Of a DNA stretch of 64,000 bases, positions 1 to 8,683 are shown in pieces. The stretch spans positions 23,538-87,537 of the forward strand of contig JABJJO010000042.1 of the NCBI GenBank assembly GCA_018660825.1, written 5' to 3'. Numbering within the stretch: position 1 is the stretch's first letter; every line of letters starts with the position of its first letter. The stretch is from Planctomycetaceae bacterium. Its GTDB lineage: Bacteria > Planctomycetota > Planctomycetia > Pirellulales > Pirellulaceae. The notes beneath the pieces were generated by a model, which made no database searches, was not told the DNA's origin, and saw only the letters and a program-made list of their open reading frames with translations. A program made the translations under genes and the position numbers.

Positions 1-30
1 GGATACTTTTGCAGATATCTTTATTCGATA

Positions 31-1002
31 ATGACTACGGATCTCCCAACTCTGTCGGACCAGCAGATTGTCAATTTGCGCCCTGACCGCAATTCCGTTG
101 ATCCGTCCAAGCCGTATGCATTCATGGTGGAAGATGAATGTTCAGCCAGTGGTGAACTGACAAAAGTTGCGACGTTGTTTTTGACTAGCAGTGAATGTGC
201 GTTTCGTTGCACCATGTGCGATCTCTGGAAAAATACGCTTGAGCAACCGGTAGAGTCCGGCGCAATCGGAAAACAGATTCGGTGGGCGTTAAACGAGTTA
301 GAGATAGATCTAGCCGCTCCGCAACGACAAGGGATTTCTACGATCAAGCTCTACAACAGCGGCAACTTTTTCGACAACCGCGCGGTGCCTCGTAATGACT
401 GGCCTGAAATCATAGAGTTGGTCGCAGGATTCGAATCCGTAATCGTCGAAAATCACCCAAAACTATGCAAGCAGAATTGCTTAGAGTTTAAAAGCTTGCT
501 GGCCGGACGATTGGAAATCGCAATGGGCCTCGAAACGGTGCATCCTCAAGTGTCGCGGTGGTTAAATAAACAGATGTGCTTGGAAGATTTCCAAGAGGCC
601 ACTCAACGGTTAATTTCGCATGATATCAACGTCCGCGCGTTCGTTTTATTGCGGCCACCGTTTTTGACGGAACAAGAAGGAGTGTACTGGGCCACAAAAA
701 CGATGGAATATGCTTTTGATTGTGGTGTGGAATGTTGTTCGTTGGTCCCGGTGCGAGGTGGTAATGGTGTGTTGGATCAGTTGCAAAAACGGGGAGAATT
801 TACTCCGCCGAATCTAAAATCGATGGAAAGTACGTTGGTCGCTGGCCTGCACATGAATCGTGGGCGCATATTGATGGATTTGTGGGATGTGGAGAGATTT
901 GTGACTTGTCACCGTTGTGCGCGCGATCGACAAAATCGGATTTTGCAAATGAACCAAACACAGACGGTTATTCAAGGGGATGAGTGTGGCAACTGTGGGT
1001 GA
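31..1002 (+). CDS. Radical SAM protein (COG1244/archaeosine RaSEA-like fold)
   Basis: This is a 323-residue radical S-adenosylmethionine enzyme. The cluster-binding motif CxxxCxxC is visible as CAFRCTMC, with cysteines at about residues 56, 60 and 63. The C-terminus has two further cysteine pairs (CHRC and CGNC) that could bind metal. The overall look, with a CTMCDLW core and a C-terminal Cys cluster, resembles the Elp3-like group that includes the archaeosine enzyme RaSEA; in bacteria the role of such proteins is not known to me. The gene overlaps the next one by 23 bases, which suggests translational coupling with the flavoprotein downstream. The substrate cannot be read from the sequence. 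The window edge lies 30 bases upstream, so the promoter and any earlier operon genes are not visible. Confidence 0.85.
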   Translation: MTTDLPTLSDQQIVNLRPDRNSVDPSKPYAFMVEDECSASGELTKVATLFLTSSECAFRCTMCDLWKNTLEQPVESGAIGKQIRWALNELEIDLAAPQRQGISTIKLYNSGNFFDNRAVPRNDWPEIIELVAGFESVIVENHPKLCKQNCLEFKSLLAGRLEIAMGLETVHPQVSRWLNKQMCLEDFQEATQRLISHDINVRAFVLLRPPFLTEQEGVYWATKTMEYAFDCGVECCSLVPVRGGNGVLDQLQKRGEFTPPNLKSMESTLVAGLHMNRGRILMDLWDVERFVTCHRCARDRQNRILQMNQTQTVIQGDECGNCG

Positions 1003-2512
1003 ACAAGGCAAACGATTTCTTGTGATTGGCGCGGGATTTTCCGGTTCGCTGCTGAGTGCCATTCTAGCGCGGCATGGCAAACAGGTTACTTTGATTGATC
1101 ACGCCAAACATCCCCGTTTTGTCATTGGTGAATCCTCGACACCAGCAGCCGGATTGATTTTACGAACGTTGGTCAAACGCTATGGACTATCGGAACTGGG
1201 GCCGTTGACTAGATATGGCCGTTGGGTGAACGAACTAGCGAGTGTGCGGCGAGGAGCAAAACAAGGGTTTAGCTATTTTTTTCACCAAGCCGATACAGAC
1301 TTTCAAGTTGCTGAATCCCATCCAAATGAGTTATTAGTTGCCGCTAGTTCGGCGCTCGAATTAGCGGATACCCAGTGGTTGCGCTCAGATGTAGATCAGT
1401 TTTTATGTGATTACGCTAGGCAGCAAGGTGTTATCCTGCGTGACCTGACGACTTTAAAGTCATTGCAGCGTGATGGAGTGAGTGGCGAATGGGCGACAAC
1501 GGTTGTCGATAGCGCAGGTGGACAGGAGAGGTTGCAATTTGATTGGGTCGTGGATGCCTCAGGGCAAGGCGAAGCCGTCACCCGGTTATTGGGTTTGCCC
1601 AGCGGTGATCTGCATGGTTTGAAAACGAATACGGTAGCAGTGTTCAGCCATTTTGATGGTGTTAAGAGTTGGGATGCGCTGCTGGCCGAAGAGCGACAAG
1701 ATACTAAGGACTTTCCGTTTCCGGCTGATACGTCAGCGCAACATCATGTACTTGAGGAAGGGTGGTTGTGGTGTTTGCGGTTTGATCATAGCGTGACGAG
1801 TGCTGGGCTTGTACTGGACGCCCACTCCCTCGCCGATGGTTGGCAACAAATCCCAGCCGAAAAAATGTGGCGCACACATATTGCGAGCTATCCAAGTTTG
1901 AACCGAATGTTTCAAGACGCTCAATTGTCTGTTATGCCCAATCGCTTTCTCAAGACGCAGCGATTACAACGGATTGCTGGGCAGGCTGCTGGGCAAGGTT
2001 GGGTGAGTCTGCCACACACCGCTGGCTTTATCGACCCACTACATAGCACGGGTATTGCGCATTCAATGAGCGGAGTTGAACGATTGGCGGACATCTTCTT
2101 GAGTGTGGACAGTGGGCACCAAGTTGGAGTGGATGCCTATGGAGAACAAGTGCTAGGTGAACTAAAGTTGATTGATTTGCTGGTGGCAGGTTGCTACTTA
2201 GCGTTGCCATCGAAACGCCATTTTGAAGCATATTGCATGCTATATTTTGCGGCGGCTACGACTTACGAGAAAAATCGTATGGATTCCGATGATTGTAATC
2301 TCGGCCATGCGATGTTCCTCGCAGATGACGCGAAATGGGTAACGGCTGTACGGGATGTATTTTATCACTTGCAGGAATTAGCAATGTCCCAAAATTGGGG
2401 GGAACCGGCACAATTTGAAGCGATTATTCGGAGAAAAATAAAACGGTATAATCATGCCGGATTATGTGACGCTGCGGTGTCATCCATGTACCAATATACA
2501 GCGGCAATGTAG
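980..2512 (+). CDS. FAD-dependent oxidoreductase, flavin halogenase/geranylgeranyl reductase-like
   Basis: This 510-residue flavoprotein opens with a Rossmann FAD-binding motif (VIGAGFSGS, about residues 16-24). A GESSTPAA segment follows near residue 50, typical of the flavin-dependent halogenase and geranylgeranyl reductase superfamily. A GWLWCLRF segment stands where halogenases usually have a WxWxIP motif, so halogenase chemistry is uncertain. A second FAD-site motif, AGFIDPLHSTGI, fits the family. The ATG start is preceded by a purine-rich AAGGGGA inside the end of the radical SAM gene, which it overlaps by 23 bases. The pair probably acts in one pathway that modifies an unknown small molecule or lipid. 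Oxidation, reduction and halogenation all remain possible. Confidence 0.8.
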   Translation: MSVATVGEQGKRFLVIGAGFSGSLLSAILARHGKQVTLIDHAKHPRFVIGESSTPAAGLILRTLVKRYGLSELGPLTRYGRWVNELASVRRGAKQGFSYFFHQADTDFQVAESHPNELLVAASSALELADTQWLRSDVDQFLCDYARQQGVILRDLTTLKSLQRDGVSGEWATTVVDSAGGQERLQFDWVVDASGQGEAVTRLLGLPSGDLHGLKTNTVAVFSHFDGVKSWDALLAEERQDTKDFPFPADTSAQHHVLEEGWLWCLRFDHSVTSAGLVLDAHSLADGWQQIPAEKMWRTHIASYPSLNRMFQDAQLSVMPNRFLKTQRLQRIAGQAAGQGWVSLPHTAGFIDPLHSTGIAHSMSGVERLADIFLSVDSGHQVGVDAYGEQVLGELKLIDLLVAGCYLALPSKRHFEAYCMLYFAAATTYEKNRMDSDDCNLGHAMFLADDAKWVTAVRDVFYHLQELAMSQNWGEPAQFEAIIRRKIKRYNHAGLCDAAVSSMYQYTAAM

Positions 2513-2862
2513 TAATTCATCGGTTATTGAGGGTTATTGGCGGTAGCACTTCGCTGACACTATTGTGACGCGTTGTTGGGGAATTACGTCGCAGATCGAG
2601 TTTGACGTCGATATAAGTCAATCGATACAATAGAGAGTAGATAAGACATGTAAAGGATAGCAGTCTTTACGATTCTGAGCAGCACCTCCCACAAAAAACC
2701 AAACCAATCCCGCCTAACGCTTGCTCGGGAAAATTGAAGACCTACCAAGGTTAGCGTAATTTAGGCTACGGCCTTGGTGTGATTTCAATAAAAAACGACA
2801 CATCAATCAATGGTGCGATTGGTGTGATACAGAATCCCCCCCTTTTTATTCTGTGACATATC
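2513..2862. other. Intergenic stretch of 350 bases, no gene seen
   Basis: There is no credible ORF or RNA gene between the flavoprotein and the first DUF1549 gene. The segment is A+T-leaning with a C-run followed by T's just before the downstream gene. It presumably carries the terminator of the upstream pair and the promoter of the DUF1549/DUF1501 block, but no convincing -35/-10 pair or strong hairpin could be assigned by eye. Confidence 0.5.
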
Positions 2863-5700
2863 ATGAAGCGATTAATTTGTTCAACACTGATTTGCATAAT
2901 ACTTTCGTCTTCCGTGTTGGCTGAGAGTCCTCTACACGAACAAATCGATACGGCGGTTTCCCAGTATCAGGTGTTAAACAATGAGAATTTGGCTACGGAC
3001 GCTGAGTTTCAGCGACGTGTTTACTTGGATCTGTTAGGAACGATTCCATCTGCCCAAGAAACGCGTTCCTTTTTAGACGATGCGTCTGCAGATAAACGCG
3101 AACAACTAGCGAATCGGATTATCGCTGATCCTCGCTTGAACCACCGTTTGGCGAATGTATTTGACGTCATGTTGATGGAGCGAATTGCCGATGGGCAAAT
3201 CAAATCCGCACAGTGGCGTCAGTATTTGTATGACTCATTCGTTGAAAACAAACCTTACAATATTCTGGCTCGCGAAATATTAGCTTCCAATGGTGCTGAC
3301 CCAACCTCCCGACCAGCCGCGAGATTTTATTTAGATCGAGCAGGTGAAACAAATCGGCTAACACGGGATGTCGGTCGGATGTTCTTCGGCATGGACATGC
3401 AATGTGCACAATGTCACGATCACCCATTGATCGATGGTTATTTTCAACGTGATTACTACGGGTTGTTTGCATTTTTTAATCGCAGCCATATCTTAACAGA
3501 TACAGCCAAGAAGAATTACTTTGCGGAAAAATCCGTCGGTAACGTTTCCTTTAAAAGCGTATTCACCGAGGAAGCTGGCGAAACAGGACCTCATTTGCCT
3601 GGAGACGCGCCGATTGCCGAGCCAATTCATAAAAAAATAGATGAATATAAAGTCCGACCTCGGGCGAACGTTGTGACTGTGCCGACATATAGTCGTCGAG
3701 AGCAATTGGCAGAGACAGCAACCAATGGCAAGAACCGAGCGTTCAACCGTAATATTGCCAATCGGCTCTGGGGATTAATGAACGGTCGTGCATTAGTTGC
3801 GCCCGTCGACTTACAGCACTCCGGAAATCCTCCACTCAATCCGGAATTGATGAGTGTACTTGAAGCAGGCATTGTGCAATTAAATTTCGACGTGAAGGTT
3901 TTTTTACGTGAGATTGCATTGTCAAAAACGTATCAACGTGCCTATCAGCTGGAATCGGGTGCCCAAGTGACGGCCGCCCACATCCAGGGGAAACTTGAAA
4001 GTGTTGAAACTGTACAGACTGAGTTGAGCCAGCAAGTCAGCGCTGCATCTCAAGCCTGGCAGCAACAGCAAGTTGTCGTTGCCAAACTCGACACGCAATG
4101 GACTGAAATTAGAGCGGCTTACGTAAAGGCGGATAAAGCCGCCTCGGTCAAACTGGATAAATATTTAAAAGAGGACGGCATTCGTGTAACAGCGACGAAT
4201 AGCATCACCCAGCGTTTACCCAAACGGGATGCATTAGCTATTGCCACCGCGGAAATTGATACTGTTCTAAAGCTATTACCCGCAGAAAAAGGGGTTGTGG
4301 ATGCCGCGGCAGCGTTCAAGAAAAAATTAGCTGCGAGTAACGCTGAATTAATAAAGCTAGCAGCAACTCGCGTCAAAGCGGAGGGCAAAACCAAAGCGGA
4401 GTTAGCCGATCTTAGCCCATTACAAGTTGCTCTCGATACGGCCTGGCAAGTGTGGGAACCGGGAAAAATAGAACGGCAAGCGGCGGCCACGAAAGAACAA
4501 GTACTGCGAAACGCTTATGAAAAAATACAAGCGGAATTCAACGCAATGGACGCACAAAAACTTCGCTGGAAACGAATTCAAGTTGCGGCTGTACTCGACG
4601 AACAAGTTGTTTCTCAGCAGGCGCAGTTGCTGGTATTACAACAGAAAATTAACCAAAGCACAGGTCAAGTCAATGCGGACAAACAAGAATTAACCAAGCT
4701 CCAAAGTAATCAACAATCAGCGCAGCAAACCCACCAACAAGTGAAGAGTGCCTTAACGGGCGTCGAAAAACAACGAGCTTCCAAGCAAGTCGCCGTTGAA
4801 TTGATGGATGAATTAATTGTTACAACCAACGCTGCGATTAAATCGATCTCCACCGACGACGATGCCTTAGCCGTGGTTAGTCTATTGAAACAACAGCAAA
4901 GCCGTTTAGGTTCGGAGATGGTGGAAGTGGACAAGGACGTCAAAATTGTCCAGACCGAAGTGTCCGCAAAAGCAAAACAGCTTCAGTCTGCCGTGACGGC
5001 GGTGACAGAAATGCAAAAGGTACTTGATGCAAAGTTGGCTACCATGCAAACGCAACAACAACAACTGGCGACCGCGCAACCGGCACTTGTAACCAGCCTT
5101 GAAAAACAGGCGGAAGCACATGAAAAACTTTCACGGGTGCTAGTATACGAGTTTGTCGTCAGTGATCTTAAACCACTGACACCAGAACAACTAGCAAATA
5201 CGGTTCTGGAATCTCTCGGCGTCACCGAGACGTTTCGCGTTCAAGTAGAAGCGGAACTTGCCAAGACCAATCCACTGACTGATGCAGATAAACAAGATGC
5301 TGCAAGAATGGCAACTCGACAACGAGAGGTAAGCGAAAAAGTACAAGCGAAAATTGTTAGTCTAGAAAATGAATTCATCAAACTATATGCCGCGGGGGCG
5401 GGACAAGTGCAAACGGATTTTTTTGCAACGATCGACCAGGCGTTATATTTTACCAACGGCAGCCGAATTAAGGGTTGGGTGAATTCGAATTCGTATTTGA
5501 CTGGGCGTTTGCTCAAAACTGAATCGGCCCCAGAAATTGCGGAACAACTTTATATTAGCTTGTTGAACCGCCGCCCAACCGCACAAGAGACGAAACAAGT
5601 AAGCGATTACCTAACAGCTCGTACAGATCAAAAAGCAGAGACGGTGCGTGAAATGATCTGGGCTTTGTTGGCGTCGACCGAGTTTAGATTTAATCACTAG
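2863..5700 (+). CDS. Exported DUF1549/DUF1553 protein with long coiled-coil insertion
   Basis: The 945-residue product starts with a Sec signal peptide (about residues 1-20, ending VLAE). A DUF1549 (PSCyt2-like) region follows at about 25-205, holding CAQCH at residues 181-185, a c-type-heme-like CxxCH. The first part of DUF1553 (PSD1-like) lies at about 280-365. A roughly 410-residue stretch rich in Gln, Ala, Lys and Glu (about 365-780) has heptad character and looks like a long coiled coil. After it comes a C-terminal block with LYISLLNRRPT and a final ASTEFRFNH that reads as the end of DUF1553. The DUF1501 gene follows after 34 bases. Such pairs are very common in planctomycetes; their biochemical role is not established. 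No separate N-terminal PSCyt1 heme domain is present. Confidence 0.85.
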   Translation: MKRLICSTLICIILSSSVLAESPLHEQIDTAVSQYQVLNNENLATDAEFQRRVYLDLLGTIPSAQETRSFLDDASADKREQLANRIIADPRLNHRLANVFDVMLMERIADGQIKSAQWRQYLYDSFVENKPYNILAREILASNGADPTSRPAARFYLDRAGETNRLTRDVGRMFFGMDMQCAQCHDHPLIDGYFQRDYYGLFAFFNRSHILTDTAKKNYFAEKSVGNVSFKSVFTEEAGETGPHLPGDAPIAEPIHKKIDEYKVRPRANVVTVPTYSRREQLAETATNGKNRAFNRNIANRLWGLMNGRALVAPVDLQHSGNPPLNPELMSVLEAGIVQLNFDVKVFLREIALSKTYQRAYQLESGAQVTAAHIQGKLESVETVQTELSQQVSAASQAWQQQQVVVAKLDTQWTEIRAAYVKADKAASVKLDKYLKEDGIRVTATNSITQRLPKRDALAIATAEIDTVLKLLPAEKGVVDAAAAFKKKLAASNAELIKLAATRVKAEGKTKAELADLSPLQVALDTAWQVWEPGKIERQAAATKEQVLRNAYEKIQAEFNAMDAQKLRWKRIQVAAVLDEQVVSQQAQLLVLQQKINQSTGQVNADKQELTKLQSNQQSAQQTHQQVKSALTGVEKQRASKQVAVELMDELIVTTNAAIKSISTDDDALAVVSLLKQQQSRLGSEMVEVDKDVKIVQTEVSAKAKQLQSAVTAVTEMQKVLDAKLATMQTQQQQLATAQPALVTSLEKQAEAHEKLSRVLVYEFVVSDLKPLTPEQLANTVLESLGVTETFRVQVEAELAKTNPLTDADKQDAARMATRQREVSEKVQAKIVSLENEFIKLYAAGAGQVQTDFFATIDQALYFTNGSRIKGWVNSNSYLTGRLLKTESAPEIAEQLYISLLNRRPTAQETKQVSDYLTARTDQKAETVREMIWALLASTEFRFNH

Positions 5701-5734
5701 GATTGTCCTTAACGATCAGTTTTTAACATTAGTT

Positions 5735-7030
5735 GTGAGTAAGCCCATGAAAAGTAATTATGCATGCAAATCAAACGAGCACGAAATTGCGAGGCGAGGT
5801 TTTTTAGGCACAATGTTGGGAACGGCTGGGGTTGTCGGTGGTCTCGGTGCCTTCACCAATCGGTCTATAGCCACCGAACTGGAAAGAAAACAAAAACGGG
5901 TGGTGGTGTTTAACATGGCCGGTGGAATCAGCCAGTTGGAAACATGGGATCCCAAGCCGGGGACAGATACTGGCGGACCCTTTCGGGCAATACCGACATC
6001 GGTGCCAGGTGTCCACATATCAGAATTGTTGCCCAAAACAGCGAAGTTAATGCACCATTTAGCATTAGTACGAAGTATTAACATCAAAGAAAATGATCAT
6101 GGTAAAGGTCGTTATGCCATGTGGACTGGGCGCCGCCAAACACCTGCTCAAGATTTCCCGCAAATCGGTGCAGTGATGGCAAAATCATTAGGTGCCGATA
6201 AAAACGCATTGCCGGGGCATATCCAAGTATCCAGCAGTACGGGTGGGCGCAGTAATGACTCGGCTTACTTGGGGCCGGCGTTTGCCAGTATTTCGATTGC
6301 CAGTGGAAAGCCTCCGGCCAATTCCGCGCGACCTGAGGGAATGACAGAAAAACAAGACATATTACGAAACGAATTTCGTCGTAGCGCGGACAATCGATTT
6401 TCTTTGCGACGTCGCAGCGCGCAGACTGACGCTTACGCACAGAGTTATGAACAAGCGCAACAGCTCATGGCGAACCGTGATGTCTTTGATATTACCAAGG
6501 AGTCACCCAAAGATCATGAGCGCTATGGAAAACATGAGCTAGGGCAACATAGCTTATTAGCTCGACGATTGTTAGAAAAAGGTGTTACCTTTGTGCAAGT
6601 CACGCACTCGAACTATGATACGCACAACGAAAATTTCAATTTTCACCTAGAACAAGTCGGAGAATTCGACAAAGCCTATTCAGCGTTGGTTGAGGATTTG
6701 GCAGTACGGGGAATGTTGGATAGCACGTTGATTATTGTCATGAGCGAATTTGGCCGTACCCCTCGTATCAATCAGTACTATGGCCGTGATCATTGGGGAA
6801 CAGCGTGGTCGATTTGCCTAGGTGGTGCTGGGATTCAACGTGGTGCGGTGATTGGCTCAACCAATGACAACGGTACAGCCGTGAAAGACCGAGAAGTTGA
6901 TCACGGCCATTTGTTTCACACATACTTACAGGCCGTAGGAGTTGATTCATTAGGCAGCTTTAGCATCGGTGGTCAAGATATTCCTGTGGCTGATCCTTCG
7001 CATGCCCCGATTGAGGAGCTACTTGCATAA
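5735..7030 (+). CDS. DUF1501 family exported protein
   Basis: This 431-residue protein carries a twin-arginine-like leader (RRGFLGTMLG, near residue 21), followed by a hydrophobic glycine-rich stretch. This suggests Tat export in a folded state. The sulfatase-like DUF1501 core shows NMAGGISQLETWDPK near the start and MSEFGRTPR and GRDHWG near the C-terminus, the usual family landmarks. The reading frame opens with GTG at 5735; an ATG lies four codons later at 5747 and is an equally plausible start. It sits 34 bases after the coiled-coil DUF1549/DUF1553 gene and its stop overlaps the WD40 gene start by one base (TAATG), so the three are likely one transcript. Enzymatic activity is unknown; the fold suggests a metal-dependent hydrolase relative. 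Confidence 0.88.
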   Translation: MSKPMKSNYACKSNEHEIARRGFLGTMLGTAGVVGGLGAFTNRSIATELERKQKRVVVFNMAGGISQLETWDPKPGTDTGGPFRAIPTSVPGVHISELLPKTAKLMHHLALVRSINIKENDHGKGRYAMWTGRRQTPAQDFPQIGAVMAKSLGADKNALPGHIQVSSSTGGRSNDSAYLGPAFASISIASGKPPANSARPEGMTEKQDILRNEFRRSADNRFSLRRRSAQTDAYAQSYEQAQQLMANRDVFDITKESPKDHERYGKHELGQHSLLARRLLEKGVTFVQVTHSNYDTHNENFNFHLEQVGEFDKAYSALVEDLAVRGMLDSTLIIVMSEFGRTPRINQYYGRDHWGTAWSICLGGAGIQRGAVIGSTNDNGTAVKDREVDHGHLFHTYLQAVGVDSLGSFSIGGQDIPVADPSHAPIEELLA

Positions 7031-8067
7031 TGACGTTTTTTGAAACCACTGAAGTCACCGTAGATCCCACTGCTACTCATGTTGATAAGACATGGAAGTA
7101 CACGAGCCCGTTAATTACTTGTCGGTTTGATCCAGCGGGAAAATATGTTTTTGCGACCGCTCAAGATAATGCTTTAATTCGCTGGACTTTGGCTGACGGT
7201 GCGATGAAGGTTTATAAAGGTCATGATTCTTGGATTCGCGACATTGAATTTTCACAGGACGGCAAGACTGTTGTTTCCAGCGGTTGTGATGATCGTTTGT
7301 TTTTTTGGGACGTCGAAGAAGCCGCCGAAGAGCCCAAACCGACGCGAGAGATTCATGCGCATAAAGGATGGATTCGGTCTATCCAACTAAGCCCCGATGG
7401 AACATTGCTTGCAAGTGGTGGCAATGACCGCATTGTTAAAATTTGGAATATGGCTGATGGTAAGTTAGTTAAAGAGCTTGTAGGCCATGAAATCGATATC
7501 TACAGTGTGATGTGGCACCCTAAAGATGGAACATTGTTTAGTGGTGACTTGACGGGAAAAATATACCGTTGGGATACGGTCTCTGATAAACCGGCCTTAA
7601 TTTATGACGGCAAAGACCTCTATACTGCGAATACTGGTCAAAAAGCTGGTTACGGTGGCATCCGCGGCATGGCTCTAAGCGAGGACAATAAAACTTTATA
7701 CGCATGTGGTCTTCACAAAGCGACCAATCCGTTTGGGGCTGTGCAAGAACCGTTAATACTAGCTTTCGACTTGGAATCCAAAAAAGTAGTCAAAAAATGG
7801 GAAGTCGCTGGGCTCAAAGCGATTGCTTGGGAAATCAAACTCCACCCCCAAGGATTTTTATTTTGTGTTTGTGGTGGTGGCGCTGGTGGTTATTTGACGT
7901 TTATCAAGCCGGACGAAGACAAAGATTACCATCGTGCGAAATTACCGAATGTTTCACGAGGCATGGATTTACATCCAGATGGTGTGCAAATCTGTGTGGC
8001 GCATTATGATAAACAACTGAGGATTTGTCGTTTACAGGCTAAAGTCGAAGAGAAAAAAGAAGGGTAG
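7030..8067 (+). CDS. WD40 repeat protein
   Basis: This 345-residue beta-propeller protein has recognisable WD repeats. Examples are GHDSWIRDIEFSQDGK followed by a DDRLFFWD end, HKGWIRSIQLSPDG followed by NDRIVKIWN, and GHEIDIYSVMWHP followed by GKIYRWD. Five to six blades can be counted and the later ones are divergent. No signal peptide or membrane segment is visible at the N-terminus, which is odd beside exported partners. It would act in the cytoplasm unless exported by another route or from a missed upstream start. Translation is coupled to the DUF1501 gene by a one-base stop/start overlap. Its role is presumably protein-protein scaffolding, possibly linked to the DUF1549/DUF1501 pair. 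Confidence 0.88.
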   Translation: MTFFETTEVTVDPTATHVDKTWKYTSPLITCRFDPAGKYVFATAQDNALIRWTLADGAMKVYKGHDSWIRDIEFSQDGKTVVSSGCDDRLFFWDVEEAAEEPKPTREIHAHKGWIRSIQLSPDGTLLASGGNDRIVKIWNMADGKLVKELVGHEIDIYSVMWHPKDGTLFSGDLTGKIYRWDTVSDKPALIYDGKDLYTANTGQKAGYGGIRGMALSEDNKTLYACGLHKATNPFGAVQEPLILAFDLESKKVVKKWEVAGLKAIAWEIKLHPQGFLFCVCGGGAGGYLTFIKPDEDKDYHRAKLPNVSRGMDLHPDGVQICVAHYDKQLRICRLQAKVEEKKEG

Positions 8068-8072
8068 TAAGT

Positions 8073-8561
8073 ATGAACATTCGCAACATTCGGCTGCTGC
8101 CCAATGCACGCAGTTTATTGTGGTTGGTCGTCGTCTTGTCGACTCTTGCTATGATGAAGCCGATGGAAGTTTCCGCTCAGGTAATTATCTTACCGACGAC
8201 TCGCACCTTTTCGATTGGCACAAGTGTTTCAGTGCCAGATCGCGGATTTATCGGATTAGGTGGAGTTCGATATGGTGCGTTAGGAAGAACATCTTACGGC
8301 ACGCCGGGCATGGGCATGTTGTCATTGTTTGGAGCTTCGCCGTTGTTTAATCACCGCGCGACTTCGCAAACCCTTGGCAGCACACAATCCGTCTTAGGTG
8401 TTCAGATCATCGATCTAAAAGAACTTGATCGCCAAGTGTTTCAGCTTGGGGGAGACATCGTGCGGGCCAAGCAAGCGGCGGGTCTTTTGTCGACTCCCGA
8501 AAAAGAATTGCCCAGCCGAATTCCTTTGGCCTTGCGAAATTCATTCTCGGTACCGCGCTAA
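8073..8561 (+). CDS. Small secreted protein, unknown function
   Basis: This 162-residue protein begins only five bases after the WD40 gene and ends the operon. Residues 1-35 form a clear signal peptide (hydrophobic LLWLVVVLSTLAMM, cleavage plausible after VSA). The mature part holds SVSVPDRGFIGLGGV, which faintly resembles the VPDGxTxxxGG element seen in secretins, then a glycine-rich low-complexity stretch and a short charged helical C-terminus (DLKELDRQV). I do not recognise a defined family. Coexpression with the DUF1549/DUF1501/WD40 genes suggests a periplasmic or surface partner. Confidence 0.75.
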   Translation: MNIRNIRLLPNARSLLWLVVVLSTLAMMKPMEVSAQVIILPTTRTFSIGTSVSVPDRGFIGLGGVRYGALGRTSYGTPGMGMLSLFGASPLFNHRATSQTLGSTQSVLGVQIIDLKELDRQVFQLGGDIVRAKQAAGLLSTPEKELPSRIPLALRNSFSVPR

Positions 8562-8683
8562 TAAGTAGTAACCGTTACGCTAGATCCCGTGACCCGTGAA
8601 GTTCGCCGACTTACGAGGTGATGTGTTAGTTGTGGGCGCTGGAGTCGTCGTTCGAGTGATTTTCGATAGAGTAAAATACCGGC

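Noticed and set aside
4119..4490. Minus-strand ORFs of 60-120 codons inside the coiled-coil DUF1553 gene
   Set aside because: They are shadows of the repetitive Ala/Lys/Glu coding frame and have no starts with ribosome binding sites.
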